Assembly (NCBI GenBank): GCA_964406945.1
Contig: CAYOTO010000016.1
Coordinates: 1-64,000 of the forward strand
Source: UBA2266 sp964406945
GTDB lineage: Bacteria > Planctomycetota > Phycisphaerae > Sedimentisphaerales > Anaerobacaceae
Direction: 5' to 3'
DNA length: 64,000 bases
This document shows, in pieces, positions 52,922 to 61,918 of the stretch (within the stretch, counting starts at the first letter, position 1; the number at the start of each line of letters is the position of its first letter). Below the pieces are notes generated by a model that made no database searches, was not told the DNA's origin, and saw only the letters and a list, made by a program, of their open reading frames with translations. Position numbers and translations under genes: made by a program.

Positions 52922-54955
52922 ATGAAGACTCTCGTAACAGGCGCCACCGGCATGGTCGGCAGCCACATTGCTGAAAAACTAGTTCTCGACGGCCAGGAAG
53001 TCGTTGCCCTTGCCCAGGAGACTAGCGACACAGGCTTTCTTCGGGACCTGGGCGTACAGATACGCTACGCCTCTATTACCGACCGCTCTGCCGTCTTCGA
53101 GACCCTTCGAGGGATAGACCGTGTTTGCCATGCCGCGGCGGTCACCGAAGAATGGTCCTCGTGGGAAAAGTGCTCCAACGTAAACATCCGGGGCACTCGC
53201 AACATCCTCGAAGCCTCCACGGAAAACGCCGTCGAGCGTTTCTTCTTCGTGAGCAGCCTGGCGGTGATGGGTTTCAGAAACCATTACAATACGGGCGTTG
53301 AAACCGATTACGAAAAGACCGGAGACCCGTACATAGACACAAAAATGGACGCCGAGAAACTTGTCTGGTCGTTTGCCGCATTCGGCCTTCCGGTCACCGT
53401 ACTCAGGCCCGGTTTCATGTACGGGCCGCGGGACAGACGGTTCCTGCCGAGAATTCTGGACAAATTGCGCCGCGAGCGATTCATGTTCATCGGTGATGGA
53501 AAGAACAAGATGAATCTGAATTACGCCGGCAACTTCGCCGACGCCGTTGTACTCGCAGGCAAGACACCCGATTCGGTGGGACAGGCATACAATATCGCCA
53601 ATGACGACAAAAGCCTGGACGTGGAAACATTCATAGACAAGGTGGCGGACCTCTGGGATTTGCCCAGGCCCGAAAAGCATATTTCGGTAAGAAGTGCAAA
53701 AGTCGCTACATGGCTCATGGAAACCGGCGCAAGGGCCGTCCGCAAGAAAACACCGCCGCTTCTGACCAAAACACGAATGAAGCTGCTCAGTCTCAACCTG
53801 GAATTCGACATTTCCAAAGCCAGACAGCAGCTCGGCTTCGAAAACAAAGTCGGTATCGACGAAGGGCTGGAGCGGACGAAACAGTGGATGCAGGACCATC
53901 AGCGACGTTATCCCGCCGAGCCGGTGAGCCGCCGCAAAAGACTGCCGTACACCTACAGGGAAAATTTGACAGTGGACAGCCCCGTCTACGGACAATGGCT
54001 GAGGGACGACATGAAAATCATCCGACGACGCGACCCCGACGACGAGACCATCATAAGATTCAGAAGTATTCTCGGCGAAACACATACATACTCCGACACG
54101 TTCGCCGTCGACCGCTTCACCGCGTACGACGACCAGCTTATACGCGTCAATAAATGGCGTATGAAAAATCCAGAGCACATCCTGATCTATGTCAACGGCC
54201 TCGAAAGTCATGGGGGATGGTTCTCCGAAGTCGCCACCGCACTGCGAACCAGAGGAACCCTCGTATATGGCCTCGACAGAAGGGGCAGCGGACTCAATTC
54301 GAGGGTGCCCGGCAAGTACGAAAACTGGCTCGACGATCTCAAACAGGTAATCGAATCGGCCAGGAACGACCACCCCCAGGCCTCCGTGCATGTAGCATCA
54401 GTCTGCTTCGGAGCCAAAGTGGCGATCGCATGTGCAATTCAGCACCCCGACTTGGTTGACTCCCTTATCCTGATTTCACCCGTACTTCACACTCAGGTAG
54501 ACATTACTTCCTCAGAAAAATTTCTCGTCGGACTCAGCTTGCTGCCGGGCTTGTCTTTCAACATAGCCAGTCCGGTACGAAAAGACCAAATGTTCACCGA
54601 TTCTCCCGCGGGTCTGTACTTCCTTTACAAAGACAAACTCAGAACCGTAGCCCCGACCGCCGACGATTTCCATCAGATGCGGCGAATCGGTTCTTTCGTC
54701 AGCAAAAACCTCGACAGACTCACAACGCCCTCGATTGTCTGCCTCGGCGGCAAAGACGCCGTTCTGGACATCGACAAGACCTGCAAAACCCTTACGCACT
54801 GCGCCTCGCAGCCCCGCATCGTACAATATGCCGATTCAGAGCACATTCTATTCTTCGGTGATGCAAAAGATCGCCTCATATCCGACATAAACGATTACGT
54901 CAAAGAGACCAGCCCCCGTCGTGCCGCCATTTCCGAGCCCGCGCCTGTGATGTAG
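52922..54955 (+). CDS. Fusion of extended SDR (3-beta-HSD-like) and alpha/beta hydrolase with Cys nucleophile
   Basis: The 677-residue protein has two enzymes. Residues 1-330 are an NAD-dependent epimerase/3-beta-HSD-like SDR: GATGMVG (7-13), catalytic S111 or S112 and Y137-x3-K141. Residues about 370-677 are an alpha/beta hydrolase close to monoacylglycerol-lipase types: oxyanion loop NGLESHGGW (425-433), acid Asp612 (GGKDAVLD) and His641 (SEHILFFG). The nucleophile elbow is S-V-C495-F-G in place of GxSxG, so Cys takes the Ser position, as in PHA synthases and dienelactone hydrolases. Such domains can act as thioester or acyl transferases. The fusion is unusual and the substrate is unknown. 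It ends the plus-strand enzyme unit. Confidence 0.82.
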   Translation: MKTLVTGATGMVGSHIAEKLVLDGQEVVALAQETSDTGFLRDLGVQIRYASITDRSAVFETLRGIDRVCHAAAVTEEWSSWEKCSNVNIRGTRNILEASTENAVERFFFVSSLAVMGFRNHYNTGVETDYEKTGDPYIDTKMDAEKLVWSFAAFGLPVTVLRPGFMYGPRDRRFLPRILDKLRRERFMFIGDGKNKMNLNYAGNFADAVVLAGKTPDSVGQAYNIANDDKSLDVETFIDKVADLWDLPRPEKHISVRSAKVATWLMETGARAVRKKTPPLLTKTRMKLLSLNLEFDISKARQQLGFENKVGIDEGLERTKQWMQDHQRRYPAEPVSRRKRLPYTYRENLTVDSPVYGQWLRDDMKIIRRRDPDDETIIRFRSILGETHTYSDTFAVDRFTAYDDQLIRVNKWRMKNPEHILIYVNGLESHGGWFSEVATALRTRGTLVYGLDRRGSGLNSRVPGKYENWLDDLKQVIESARNDHPQASVHVASVCFGAKVAIACAIQHPDLVDSLILISPVLHTQVDITSSEKFLVGLSLLPGLSFNIASPVRKDQMFTDSPAGLYFLYKDKLRTVAPTADDFHQMRRIGSFVSKNLDRLTTPSIVCLGGKDAVLDIDKTCKTLTHCASQPRIVQYADSEHILFFGDAKDRLISDINDYVKETSPRRAAISEPAPVM

Positions 54956-55096
54956 CAAGCCTTTTTGCCCGGCCCCGGTACACAATAACCGGACGCTCAA
55001 AGTTCATCCCGGTCTGTCGTTTCGCCACTTAAGAAACGCCGACGGGCCTTTCGTCAATTTCTTCGCAATCAACCCTTTCTCCCCGCATAAATCCCC

Positions 55097-55126
55097 TTGA
55101 CACAAAAGGTAAATTCATGCTATATG
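55097..55126 (+). promoter_or_regulatory. Promoter of the TetR-RND operon
   Basis: A perfect TTGACA (55097-55102) and TATATG (55121-55126) are spaced by 18 bases, 54 bp before the TetR start at 55181. The -10 lies inside the palindromic operator, which suggests repression by its own product. Confidence 0.65.
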
Positions 55127-55140
55127 AATATGTATTCATA
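55113..55140 (+). promoter_or_regulatory. Palindromic TetR-type operator
   Basis: The perfect inverted repeat TATGAATA-TG-TATTCATA (55123-55140) is preceded by another ATTCAT half-site (55113-55118), which pairs with ATGAAT at 55124. Three half-sites overlap the -10 region of the promoter. This is the expected place for an autorepressor of the TetR family. Confidence 0.7.
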
Positions 55141-55180
55141 CAATGTGAACTATATTTCAACGTGGAAAGGGCCGGCCCCT

Positions 55181-55783
55181 ATGAGCACAATTTCGCAAAG
55201 ACAGCAGCACGCCAGACAGGAAGCTGCAAAAGAAACCATATACGAAGCCGCTCTCGAGGTCATTGCCCGGGCCGATTTCGAAGGCCTCAGAATGCACGAC
55301 GTTGCCGCCGCCGTGGGCATAGCTACCGGAACGCTCTACAACTACTTCAAGAATAAGGAAGACCTGCTCTACTTCGTGGATAAGCGACTTCACGCGGCCA
55401 TTCGCGCAATCGCCGAGCGCGTCTCCCAAAAAGACGGCCCGGCCGATGTGCGTCTCCGCGAAGTCGTCGATGAGATATTCGATTTTCTGGACAAGTACCA
55501 CATCGTCTTCGATCTGGCCGAGCGATCCGGAGTGCCCGACCGCACACCGGTTGAGGACAAACAAAAGCTCTTCCAGGACATGCTTGGCTTCTTCGAGAAG
55601 ATCCTTTCCGAGGGCGTGGAGCAGGGCGTCTTCAGGTCGGTAAACACCAGGCGAACCGCAACTGTTCTGTTCGAGTCTCTCGTCGGCGTCTGCGAAACGC
55701 ACAAGTATCTCGGTGATTATGACTTTACCAGTTCCAAACGCGAAGTCCTGAGCCTGTTCCAGGACTATCTTAAGCCGCTTTAA
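55181..55783 (+). CDS. TetR/AcrR family transcriptional regulator
   Basis: The 200-residue protein has an N-terminal TetR helix-turn-helix (about residues 18-62). ETIYEAALEVIARADFEGL leads into MHDVAAAVGIATGTLYNYF, followed by KNKEDLLYFV, the highly conserved TetR pattern. The C-terminal ligand-binding part is variable. The frame is open upstream to 55097, but the ATG at 55181 has GGAAAGG before it and gives the standard length. It is the first gene of the RND pump operon and likely represses it until a ligand binds. The operator overlaps its promoter. Confidence 0.9.
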   Translation: MSTISQRQQHARQEAAKETIYEAALEVIARADFEGLRMHDVAAAVGIATGTLYNYFKNKEDLLYFVDKRLHAAIRAIAERVSQKDGPADVRLREVVDEIFDFLDKYHIVFDLAERSGVPDRTPVEDKQKLFQDMLGFFEKILSEGVEQGVFRSVNTRRTATVLFESLVGVCETHKYLGDYDFTSSKREVLSLFQDYLKPL

Positions 55784-55822
55784 TCAGAACTCTCGCCCAC
55801 GTAAGCGAGAAAAGGTATCAGT

Positions 55823-57301
55823 ATGAATCTCCAACGAAAACTAACGATGGTGCTGCTAGCCCTGGCCGGGTGTATGTCGCTCTTTAGCGGCTGCACAGTC
55901 GGACCGGACTACGAGCCGCCTGAAATCCAAACCCCTCAACGCTGGGACGCCCAGCCCGCAGACGCCAACCGACTCTCCTCCGGGCAGTTGGAGCATTGGT
56001 GGAAGCTGCTCGACGATCCCATACTCAACGACCTGATTAAACAAGCCGGCGCCGCAAACCTCGATGCCAAAGCTTCCTGGATGCGTATCGCCGAATCCCG
56101 GGCACTGCGCGATTACGCCGCGGGAAGACGCTCTCCCCAAATCGACGCCGTCGGATCTTCCTCTCTGCTGCGCGACAGCGAGGAAACGCGTTTCTGGTTT
56201 CCCGGTATGCCGACCGATCCCTACGAATTGCATGCAGCCGGCTTTGACGCCGCCTGGGAGATAGACCTGTTCGGACAGATAAAGCGTTCCGTCGAGTCCC
56301 GCCAGGCCTCGCTCGAAGCCTCAATAGAAAACCACTACGACGTGCTGAGAATGCTCTTCGCCGAGGTCGCTCGCAACTATGTGGAACTCCGCACCACGCA
56401 GGCCCGCATGGCATACGCCATTCAGAATATAGATGCACAGAAAGAAACCGTCCAACTCACGCAGAAACGATTCGCCGCCGGCCTTTCGGGCGAGCTGGAC
56501 GTGGCACAGGCAAAACTCAACCTCGCCAACACAGAAGCCGAGGTTCCCGCCCTCAGGTTGGCCGAAATTCAGATCATCAACCGCATCGCAGTCCTGCTCG
56601 GGAGCTATCCACAGGATCTGCAGGTAAAATTCGCCCCCGGCCCCATTCCGACCCCCACCGATCCGAACGCACCCGCGGTACCGGCGGACCTGCTCAGGCG
56701 ACGTCCGGACATACGCCGCGCAGAACGCGAGCTGGCCGCCCAGACCGCCAGAATAGGAGTGGCCACCGCCGATCTGTACCCCCAGTTCTCGCTCAGCGGC
56801 ACGTTCACCCTGCAGGCCGAGAACTTCAGCCATCTCGGCAATCTGGCCGCCACCGCCTATTCGTTCGGTCCCTCGTTCCGCTGGCGTGTTCTCGACGGCG
56901 ACCGCGTTCGCAGCAATATTCGACGCGAAAACGCAGCCACCGAGCAGGCCCGCCTGAGATACGAACAGACCGTACTCAATGCCGTCGAAGAAATTGCCAA
57001 TGCGCTTGCATCGCTCCGACAGGACAAAATGCGACTCGAAGCGCTCCAGCGTTCCACCAATCAATCCGAAAGATCCGTCGAACTGGTCCGCAGGCAATAC
57101 ACCAGCGGCCTGACGGACTTCCAGAACGTCCTCGATATGCAGCGGACCCTCTGGACTCAGCAGGATCGCCTGGCCGCAAGTCGAGGCCAAATCGTCCTCG
57201 ACCTGATACGAATCTATAAAGTAATCGGAGGGGGATGGCCCATCGAAGGCCTGCCCGAAGCCGACCGCATATCCAAACCGGTCTATTCTGATAAAAAATA
57301 A
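55823..57301 (+). CDS. RND efflux outer-membrane factor, NodT/OprM-type lipoprotein
   Basis: The 492-residue protein has a signal peptide with lipobox FSGC (Cys near residue 24), then TVGPDYEPP, the standard opening of NodT/CusC/OprM factors. Two OEP domains (about 65-250 and 285-475) contain motifs such as AAWEIDLFGQIKRSVESR and LLRRRPDIRRAERELAA. It forms the trimeric outer-membrane channel with the following adaptor and pump. It is 39 bp after tetR, so it is in one operon with the regulator. Confidence 0.93.
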   Translation: MNLQRKLTMVLLALAGCMSLFSGCTVGPDYEPPEIQTPQRWDAQPADANRLSSGQLEHWWKLLDDPILNDLIKQAGAANLDAKASWMRIAESRALRDYAAGRRSPQIDAVGSSSLLRDSEETRFWFPGMPTDPYELHAAGFDAAWEIDLFGQIKRSVESRQASLEASIENHYDVLRMLFAEVARNYVELRTTQARMAYAIQNIDAQKETVQLTQKRFAAGLSGELDVAQAKLNLANTEAEVPALRLAEIQIINRIAVLLGSYPQDLQVKFAPGPIPTPTDPNAPAVPADLLRRRPDIRRAERELAAQTARIGVATADLYPQFSLSGTFTLQAENFSHLGNLAATAYSFGPSFRWRVLDGDRVRSNIRRENAATEQARLRYEQTVLNAVEEIANALASLRQDKMRLEALQRSTNQSERSVELVRRQYTSGLTDFQNVLDMQRTLWTQQDRLAASRGQIVLDLIRIYKVIGGGWPIEGLPEADRISKPVYSDKK

Positions 57302-57327
57302 AAGCCCGGAACGAAAGGTATAACCAC

Positions 57328-58512
57328 ATGAAGGCAGCACGTTTCATTGTAAGCATCATCAGTCTTCTGGTGATAGCCGCAGTTGGATTCGGTCTCTACA
57401 AACTGTTCACTTTCAAGCCCGACATCCAGCCGCCCCAGATGCCGCCGCCCGCGGTTACCGTCGCAAAACCCGTAGTACAGGCGGTCGACGAATACTACGA
57501 TTTCACCGGAACGACCGAAGCCCTCGAACAGGTCGAAATTCGCGCCCGCGTCCAGGGCTTCCTGGAAAAAATGCACTTCGTCGAAGGCACCAGGGTAAGC
57601 AAAGGGGACCTGCTTTTTGAAATAGAACGACCCGCCTACCAGGCAATGCGAGATCAGGCCTGGGCTCAATTGCAGGCAAGCAAGGCCGATCTGGCACGAG
57701 CCGAAGTGGATCTTCAGAGAGTCGAGCAGGCCGTCGAGGCCAACGCCGTCAGCCAACAGGAAGTTACAACCAAACGCGCCCAGCGCGACCAGGCCCAGGC
57801 CGCGGTAACCGGAGCCAAAGCCGCACTGAAAAAGGCCGAACAGGACCTCAGTTACACCTGGATCCGCAGCCCTATTGACGGCCGCATCAGTCGCAGATTC
57901 ATCGACGTCGGCAATCTCGTCGGTCAGGCAAACCAGACGCTCCTCGCCACTGTTGTCAGGCTCAAACCCATCTATGTTAACTTCTACATAAGCGAAGAAC
58001 TGCTGTCCCGCAAACTCGGAGTAAAGTCCGTCGGCCCCGAATCCACTCGGCCCTTCTTCATAGGCCTCGAAAACGAACCGAACTTCCCGCACAAGGCCGT
58101 GCTCAACTACATGGACAACACCGTCGATTCCGGCACCGGCACAATTCTCTTGCGCGGCGAACTTGCCAACGAAGCCGAAACATTCCTGCCGGGCATGTTC
58201 GTGAGAGTACGGCTGCCACTCGGCACGAAATCTGACGCCGTTTGTGTGTATGATAAGGCCCTGCAGACCGACATAGGCGGCAAATATCTTCTGCTGGTCG
58301 ACGACGAACAGAAAGTAACGCGCCGCCCCGTAAAGACCGGCCGGGCCGTCGGCGAAATGCGAGTTATCACCTCCGGTCTCACCGCCGAAGACACCTATAT
58401 CGTCAAAGGCACGCAGTTCGCCCGTCCGGGCATAGAGGTTAATGCGACAGCGGAAGGCAAGTCGCCGCCGGCCGAACCCAATTCACCGGACCAGCAGGTC
58501 GCTCAGGAGTAA
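57328..58512 (+). CDS. RND efflux periplasmic adaptor (AcrA/MexA-like)
   Basis: The 394-residue membrane-fusion protein has one N-terminal membrane segment (about residues 7-26). The split lipoyl domain has the motif TEALEQVEIRARVQGFLEK and its second half SYTWIRSPIDGRISRRF. A coiled-coil hairpin lies between them (about 105-170), followed by beta-barrel and membrane-proximal domains. It links the inner-membrane RND pump to the outer-membrane channel. It is 26 bp after the channel gene and four bases before the pump gene. Confidence 0.93.
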   Translation: MKAARFIVSIISLLVIAAVGFGLYKLFTFKPDIQPPQMPPPAVTVAKPVVQAVDEYYDFTGTTEALEQVEIRARVQGFLEKMHFVEGTRVSKGDLLFEIERPAYQAMRDQAWAQLQASKADLARAEVDLQRVEQAVEANAVSQQEVTTKRAQRDQAQAAVTGAKAALKKAEQDLSYTWIRSPIDGRISRRFIDVGNLVGQANQTLLATVVRLKPIYVNFYISEELLSRKLGVKSVGPESTRPFFIGLENEPNFPHKAVLNYMDNTVDSGTGTILLRGELANEAETFLPGMFVRVRLPLGTKSDAVCVYDKALQTDIGGKYLLLVDDEQKVTRRPVKTGRAVGEMRVITSGLTAEDTYIVKGTQFARPGIEVNATAEGKSPPAEPNSPDQQVAQE

Positions 58513-58516
58513 ACCA

Positions 58517-61500
58517 ATGCTTAGTACTTTCTTCATAAAACGCCCCATCTTTGCAAGTGTAATAGCGCTGGTGGTGATACTGGTCGGCGCGATAAGCATA
58601 CCGTTGCTTCCGGTGGAAAAGACACCGAACATAACGCCTCCGACGGTGGTTGTCACCGCACGCTATCCCGGCGCAAACGCCCGGGTCGTCGCCGAAACAG
58701 TCGCCACCCCGCTGGAAGAACAGATAAACGGCGTCGACGGCCTGCTGTATATGTCCTCGAACTGCTCCGACGACGGATCCATGGAGCTTACAGCAACCTT
58801 CGAGGTCGGAACGGACGTGGATATGGCGACCGTGCTCGTACAAAATCGCGTATCGATGGCCGAGCCGCTGCTTCCCGAGGAGGTGAAGCGATACGGGCTT
58901 ATAACCCAGAAACAATCGACCAACATTACGCTGGTCGTATGTCTGCGCTCCCCCGACGGCCGGTTCGACCAGACCTACATGAGCAATTACGTCAACATAT
59001 ATCTCCGCGACACTCTCTCACGCGTGCCCGGCGTCGGAAGCATCACGGTTTTCGGGGCGAAGGATTTCAGCATGCGTATCTGGCTGGACCCGCAGCTTCT
59101 CGAAGCCCGCGAACTTACCACCAACGACGTGATAGCCGCCATCCGCGAACAGAACGTCCAGGTCGCAGCCGGCCAGCTCGGCGCGCCGCCCAGTCCCGAC
59201 GGTCAGCAGTTCCAGTACACTATCAGAACCCTCGGACGACTAAGCAGCCCCGAACAGTTCAGAAACATCATCCTCAAAACAGACACAGAAGGACGCATAC
59301 TGCGTCTTGACGACGTGGCCGAGATTGAACTTGGCTCCGAACTCTACAACTGGTTTGTCGAGTACAACGGCGTGCCCTCGCTGGCGATGGGCGTATTTCA
59401 ACTGCCCGGCGCAAATTCCCTCGAAGTCGCCGAGCAGATCAAGCAGAAAATGCACGAGCTTTCACGCGACTTCCCGGAAGGACTTGAATACGTAGTCGCC
59501 TTCGATCCCACGCTGTTTATCTCCGAATCCATTCGCGAGGTTTTCTACACCCTCGCTTTCGCGACCTTTCTGGTCGTACTCACCGTCTACATCTTCCTCC
59601 AGGACCTCAGAACAACCCTCATACCCGCGATCACCATACCCGTTTCTCTGATCGGTGCTTGTGCGGTCCTGATGTTGTTCGGCATGTCCATCAACACCCT
59701 CACGCTGTTCGCCCTGGTCCTGGCTATCGGAATTGTGGTTGACGACTCTATCGTCGTCGTCGAAAACACCCAGCGCATCATCGACGAAGAAGGTCTCTCC
59801 AGACGCGAGGCCGCTATTAAGGCAATGCGCCAGATTACCGCCCCGGTCATCGCAACGACCCTGGTGCTTTTGGCCGTATTTGTCCCAACCGGCATGATCG
59901 CCGGTGTCTCTGGACGCCTCTACGCGCAGTTCGCCATGACCATCTCCAGCGCCACCATATTGTCCACAATAAACGCCCTGACTCTCACCCCTGCTTTGTG
60001 CGCGCTGCTTTTGCGCCCGTCCCCGGGCAAACGTCGCGGCTTCTTCAGATTGTTTAACATCTTTATGAGAGGCGCTACCAGCGGCTACATGGCCGTTGTC
60101 GGCAGAATCACACGCCGAACCTTCATTGCCTCGGTGCTCTACATCGTAATCGTTTTCCTGACCTTCGTAGGTTTTAGTTCACTTCGCAGCGGCTTTCTGC
60201 CGAATGAAGACGAAGGATTTTTTCTCCTGAACGTAGAACTTCCCCCCGGGGCCAGTCTCCAGAGAACCGCCCAAGTCACCGATCGCGTCGGCCAAATCCT
60301 CGACGGGACCCCAGGAATCCGCGAATACGTCTGCATAGGCGGCTTTTCGCTGCTCAACAACGTCATCGCCCCAAACAGCGCCGCGTACTTCGTAATGCTC
60401 GAACCCTGGGATGAGCGTGACAGCCAGGCCCTCTCGGTACAATCCATCTCTCAGCAGGTCCAAATGCAGCTTTTCGGAGTCCGGGACGCCATGTGCTTTG
60501 CGTTTGTGCCGCCGCCGATTATGGGCCTCGGCATGGCAGGGGGGTTCGAAGTCAAAATCCAGGACCGCGGCGGCGCGGGCCTGGACGAACTTCAGCGCAT
60601 CGGCGACCAACTGGTCTTTGAGGGAAATCGAAATTCCATGCTCATGCGGGTCAACAGTTCCTTCCGCGCCAACGTCCCACAGCTCTATTTGAATATCGAC
60701 AGAACCAAAGTAAAGCGACTGGGCATTTCCTTCCAGGCCCTGTTCAACACGCTTCAATCCAACCTCGGAACTTCTTACGTAAACGATCTGAATCTCTTCG
60801 GACGCACCTACAAAGTCCTGACGCAGGCGGTCCCCCAATCCAGAGCACAGCTCGAGGATATACTCAGCCTCGAGATCCGCAATCGCCGGGGGAAAATGGT
60901 CCCGGTAAGGACGTTCGCCCGCGTTGAAAATGTCGCCGGACCCCAGAACGTCTTCCACCACAATCTCTATCCCTGCACTACGCTCACCGGAACCCCGAAT
61001 TTCGGCTACAGTTCGGGACAGGCCATGCAGGAAATGGAGCGTCTGCTTCAGGAAACTCTGCCCGCCTCGATGGGCTACGAATGGTCCGGCATGAGCTACC
61101 AGGAGATCAAAGCCGGCAATAAGGCCCCCATAATTTTCGCCCTGGCGTCCGTCTTCGTCTTCTTCTTCCTGGCAGCTCAATACGAAAGCTGGTTTATACC
61201 GGTTAGTATTGTAATGTCTGTTCCCCTGGCGCTTTTCGGAGCGGTTCTCGCCACCTTCGTGCGCATGTTGGACAACAATATTTACACTCAGATCGGCTTG
61301 GTCATGCTCATAGGCCTGGCCAGCAAAACCGCCATTCTGCTGGTTGAATTCGCCAAACTCCACCACGAACAGGGCCATTCCGCGGTCGATTCGGCGATTA
61401 CCGCTGCAAAGCTGCGCTTCCGCCCAATTCTGATGACGGCATTTTCATTCGTATTCGGCGTCCTGCCGCTGGTAATTTCAACCGGAGCCGGGGCCGCTGG

Positions 61501-61654
61501 AAGGCGGTCGCTCGGAACGGCCGTATTCGGAGGAATGCTCGCATCCACGCTGTTCGGAATATTCCTCATTCCCGTCTGCTACGTGCTCATCCAGAAACTA
61601 AACGACAAAGTCTGGCCCAAACACAAAGAATCCCAACCGGCCCCGGCTGATTAA
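58517..61654 (+). CDS. RND multidrug efflux permease (HAE-1/AcrB-like)
   Basis: The 1045-residue pump begins MLSTFFIKRPIFASVIALVV, the standard HAE-1 start. It has twelve expected spans and two large periplasmic loops. The TM4 proton-relay motif GIVVDDSIVVVEN with adjacent Asp pair is intact. Later text such as RFRPILMTAFSFVFGVLPL is the usual TM11 region. It exports hydrophobic or amphipathic small molecules from the periplasm and inner leaflet. The ATG at 58517 with AGGAG eight bases upstream is used and not the in-frame ATG at 58442 inside the adaptor gene. Together with the preceding enzymes it may export a product, but general drug efflux is equally possible. Confidence 0.94.
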   Translation: MLSTFFIKRPIFASVIALVVILVGAISIPLLPVEKTPNITPPTVVVTARYPGANARVVAETVATPLEEQINGVDGLLYMSSNCSDDGSMELTATFEVGTDVDMATVLVQNRVSMAEPLLPEEVKRYGLITQKQSTNITLVVCLRSPDGRFDQTYMSNYVNIYLRDTLSRVPGVGSITVFGAKDFSMRIWLDPQLLEARELTTNDVIAAIREQNVQVAAGQLGAPPSPDGQQFQYTIRTLGRLSSPEQFRNIILKTDTEGRILRLDDVAEIELGSELYNWFVEYNGVPSLAMGVFQLPGANSLEVAEQIKQKMHELSRDFPEGLEYVVAFDPTLFISESIREVFYTLAFATFLVVLTVYIFLQDLRTTLIPAITIPVSLIGACAVLMLFGMSINTLTLFALVLAIGIVVDDSIVVVENTQRIIDEEGLSRREAAIKAMRQITAPVIATTLVLLAVFVPTGMIAGVSGRLYAQFAMTISSATILSTINALTLTPALCALLLRPSPGKRRGFFRLFNIFMRGATSGYMAVVGRITRRTFIASVLYIVIVFLTFVGFSSLRSGFLPNEDEGFFLLNVELPPGASLQRTAQVTDRVGQILDGTPGIREYVCIGGFSLLNNVIAPNSAAYFVMLEPWDERDSQALSVQSISQQVQMQLFGVRDAMCFAFVPPPIMGLGMAGGFEVKIQDRGGAGLDELQRIGDQLVFEGNRNSMLMRVNSSFRANVPQLYLNIDRTKVKRLGISFQALFNTLQSNLGTSYVNDLNLFGRTYKVLTQAVPQSRAQLEDILSLEIRNRRGKMVPVRTFARVENVAGPQNVFHHNLYPCTTLTGTPNFGYSSGQAMQEMERLLQETLPASMGYEWSGMSYQEIKAGNKAPIIFALASVFVFFFLAAQYESWFIPVSIVMSVPLALFGAVLATFVRMLDNNIYTQIGLVMLIGLASKTAILLVEFAKLHHEQGHSAVDSAITAAKLRFRPILMTAFSFVFGVLPLVISTGAGAAGRRSLGTAVFGGMLASTLFGIFLIPVCYVLIQKLNDKVWPKHKESQPAPAD

Positions 61655-61674
61655 CTCCCTCCCACTGCCGCAAG

Positions 61675-61702
61675 AAAAAAAACCTGCACGAGCACATGCA
61701 GG
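61675..61702 (-). terminator. Rho-independent terminator on the minus strand
   Basis: Read on the minus strand, CCTGCA (61702-61697) and TGCAGG (61688-61683) form a stem around an eight-base loop, followed directly by eight T (61682-61675). It lies eight bases after the tRNA-like 3' end at 61710, as expected for the native terminator of a minus-strand tRNA gene. Confidence 0.7.
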
Positions 61703-61708
61703 GCCAAA

Positions 61709-61918
61709 ATGGGCGATACTGGATTCGAACATTCCCCACTGGCGCTATCAAAAACGCCGATTTCGCAAGATGCCCGTGCAGAATCCGGCGCACTGCGCAC
61801 ACGGCAGGCGGTGCAGGATAAGGATTTGGCCGGGCTGATCGAGGCATGGCCGAAACTGCCGGAGCATATCAAATCTGCAATCAGTATCTTGCTTGAAGGT
61901 CAGAAGCAGAAAGGGTGA
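61709..61918 (+). pseudogene. Remnant ORF at att-like site, integrase-tail-like
   Basis: The 69-residue ORF runs out of the tRNA-like fragment in the opposite direction (MGDTGFEHSPLAL). Its later part, DLAGLIEAWPKLPEHIKSAI, resembles the tail often predicted after integrase genes in planctomycetes ('dadL..lv.aWp.LPe.ir.aI'). No catalytic Arg-His-Arg-Tyr integrase core is present. It is therefore called a broken remnant and not a gene. The resemblance is from memory and needs a database comparison. Confidence 0.4.
61710..61730 (-). other. tRNA 3'-end fragment, probable attachment (att) site
   Basis: On the minus strand, GTTCGAATCCAGTATCGCCC plus a final A matches the T-loop, 3' T-stem and 3' acceptor strand of a tRNA whose acceptor begins GGGCGAT (tRNA-Val-like, from recalled sequence patterns). 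No 5' half, D-arm or anticodon arm is present to the right, where TTCCCCACTGG follows, so this is not an intact tRNA. Such fragments are left where an integrated element entered the 3' end of a tRNA gene. A terminator follows in the correct place. Confidence 0.55.

Noticed and set aside
52979..54391. Minus-strand ORF of 470 codons opposite the SDR-hydrolase fusion
   Set aside because: The sense frame has clear SDR and hydrolase motifs. The antisense product has no recognisable features and no ribosome-binding site.
60179..61378. Minus-strand ORF of 399 codons opposite the RND pump
   Set aside because: A shadow frame of a conserved pump gene with no motif. Similar shadows occur opposite 21095-23440 and 33352-35235.
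61710..61785. Complete tRNA gene at the tRNA-like fragment
   Set aside because: Only the 3' T-loop, T-stem and acceptor strand match. The facing T-stem does not pair, and no anticodon arm, D-arm or 5' acceptor GGGCGAT is found in the following bases.
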